6,359 nt of DNA from an uncultured Hungatella sp. (GTDB lineage Bacteria > Bacillota > Clostridia > Lachnospirales > Lachnospiraceae), in assembly GCA_910586845.1 (NCBI GenBank), contig CAJUJV010000045.1, positions 867-7,225 of the forward strand, read 5' to 3'. How positions within the stretch are numbered: position 1 is the first letter of the stretch; each line of letters begins with the position of its first letter. The notes under the pieces were generated by a model. That model had not been told where the DNA came from and did not search any database. It saw only the letters and a program-made list of their open reading frames with translations. Both the position numbers and the translations under genes were made by a program. Positions 5,602 through 6,359 of this stretch are shown one piece after another.

Positions 5602-6359
5602 AAACAACCGTATTGGAAAAATTCCTGAAATACATTCAGGTGGATACCATGTCCAAGCCGGAGCAGGAGACGATTCCCAGCACGGAAAAACAGAAGAATC
5701 TGGCCAGGATCCTGGCAGACGAACTGAAAGCCATAGGGGCAAGCGATGTGAGAGCCGATGAACATGCCTATGTTTACGGAACGATCCCGGCCACTACGGA
5801 TAAAAAAGTTCCTGTGCTGGGACTGATCGCCCACATGGACACCTCGCCGGCTTACTCCGGAGAAAATGTGAATCCCCGGTTTGTAAAGAATTATGACGGT
5901 AAAACCATTATCATGAATGAAAAGACCGGTCTCTCCATGGGACCGGAACAGTACCCGGATCTTTTAAACTATGTGGGACAGGATCTGATCACCACTGACG
6001 GAACCACTCTTCTGGGAGCGGATGACAAGGCAGGAATCGCAGAGATCATGGCTCTTGCCCAGTATCTTCTGGAACATCCGGAGATCCCTCACGGAACCGT
6101 CAAGATAGGTTTTACCCCCGATGAAGAAGTCGGCCGGGGACCGGATCTGTTTGATATCAAAGGATTCGGGGCTGATGTGGCCTATACGGTAGACGGCGGG
6201 GCTCTGGGAGAGCTGGAATATGAAAACTTCAATGCCGCCTCATGCAAGGTCATGGTTCATGGCCTGAGCATTCATCCCGGATCTTCCAAGGGCAAAATGA
6301 AAAACGCTATCCTCATGGCCATGGAGCTTCACAACATGCTTCCCGTTTTTGACAATCCC
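5598..6359 (+). CDS. pepT: Peptidase T (tripeptide aminopeptidase), 3' end outside window
   Basis: An M20-family cytoplasmic di-zinc aminopeptidase that removes N-terminal residues from tripeptides, used in peptide nutrition and turnover. The frame is open from the ATG to the last base, giving 254 residues of an expected 405-410. Visible: the N-terminal VLEKFLKYIQVDT; AHMDTSP 78-84 with zinc ligand His79 and Asp81; LGADDKAG 139-146 with the bridging Asp142; TPDEEVGRG 173-181 with general base Glu176 and ligand Glu177; YTVDGG 196-201 with Asp199; and HGLSIHPGSSKGKMKNA 221-237, the start of the lid/dimerisation domain with His226. The last zinc His (around 380) lies outside. The combination of the GADDKAG, DEEVG and HPGSSKGKMKNA segments points to PepT rather than other M20 members. 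It starts 55 bases after hisIE, with no terminator or clear promoter between, so it may be the tail of the same transcript or weakly separate. Confidence 0.96.
   Translation, partial: MKTTVLEKFLKYIQVDTMSKPEQETIPSTEKQKNLARILADELKAIGASDVRADEHAYVYGTIPATTDKKVPVLGLIAHMDTSPAYSGENVNPRFVKNYDGKTIIMNEKTGLSMGPEQYPDLLNYVGQDLITTDGTTLLGADDKAGIAEIMALAQYLLEHPEIPHGTVKIGFTPDEEVGRGPDLFDIKGFGADVAYTVDGGALGELEYENFNAASCKVMVHGLSIHPGSSKGKMKNAILMAMELHNMLPVFDNP

Larger units (their letters stand above)
5563..5620 (+). repeat. Imperfect direct repeat at the pepT start
   Basis: Bases 5563-5585 and 5598-5620 match at 19 of 23 positions, with the first 11 bases (ATGAAAACAAC) identical, at a spacing of 35 bases. The left copy is non-coding or a leader ORF; the right copy is the start of pepT. 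The ribosome site of pepT lies at the junction between the copies. Confidence 0.75.

Overview
The window looks like chromosomal housekeeping DNA from a low-to-mid GC Bacillota, most likely class Clostridia and plausibly Lachnospiraceae. I infer this from the Bacillus/Clostridium-type topoisomerase III, strong AGGAGG-like ribosome sites before every gene, the clostridial style of the dCMP deaminase and Dus proteins, and a HisIE protein carrying an extra N-terminal HisF-like domain, an arrangement I associate from memory with Lachnospiraceae. The taxonomic call is inference; no rRNA or other marker is present.

All genes lie on the + strand, closely packed. Left to right: the 3' part of topB (DNA topoisomerase III; start lies outside the window), a 162-residue dCMP deaminase-like protein (1932-2420), a tRNA-dihydrouridine synthase (2439-3461), hisA (3495-4241), a three-domain HisF-like/HisI/HisE protein (4238-5542), and the 5' part of pepT (from 5598, running off the right edge). 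Gaps are 19, 18 and 33 bases, then a 4-base ATGA overlap, then 55 bases. I see no convincing promoter or intrinsic terminator between any of them, so they may be read as one transcript, although pepT could be separate.

Histidine biosynthesis is the one clear pathway. HisE and HisI convert phosphoribosyl-ATP to ProFAR and HisA isomerises ProFAR to PRFAR, so three consecutive steps come from two translationally coupled genes. The next step, HisF/HisH, is not encoded by a recognisable functional gene here. The HisF-like domain in front of HisIE has lost the two catalytic aspartates and most phosphate-loop and ammonia-gate features of HisF, so it looks like a pseudoenzyme domain. The other genes (DNA topology, pyrimidine nucleotide supply, tRNA modification, peptide breakdown) share no obvious pathway with it.

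The most notable points are this degenerate HisF domain, an imperfect 35-base-period repeat of the pepT start region that creates a 12-codon ORF overlapping the pepT start codon, and an unusual triple cysteine at the zinc site of the deaminase. There are no RNA genes, CRISPR arrays, insertion sequences or phage genes, and no gene-free stretch longer than about 55 bases.
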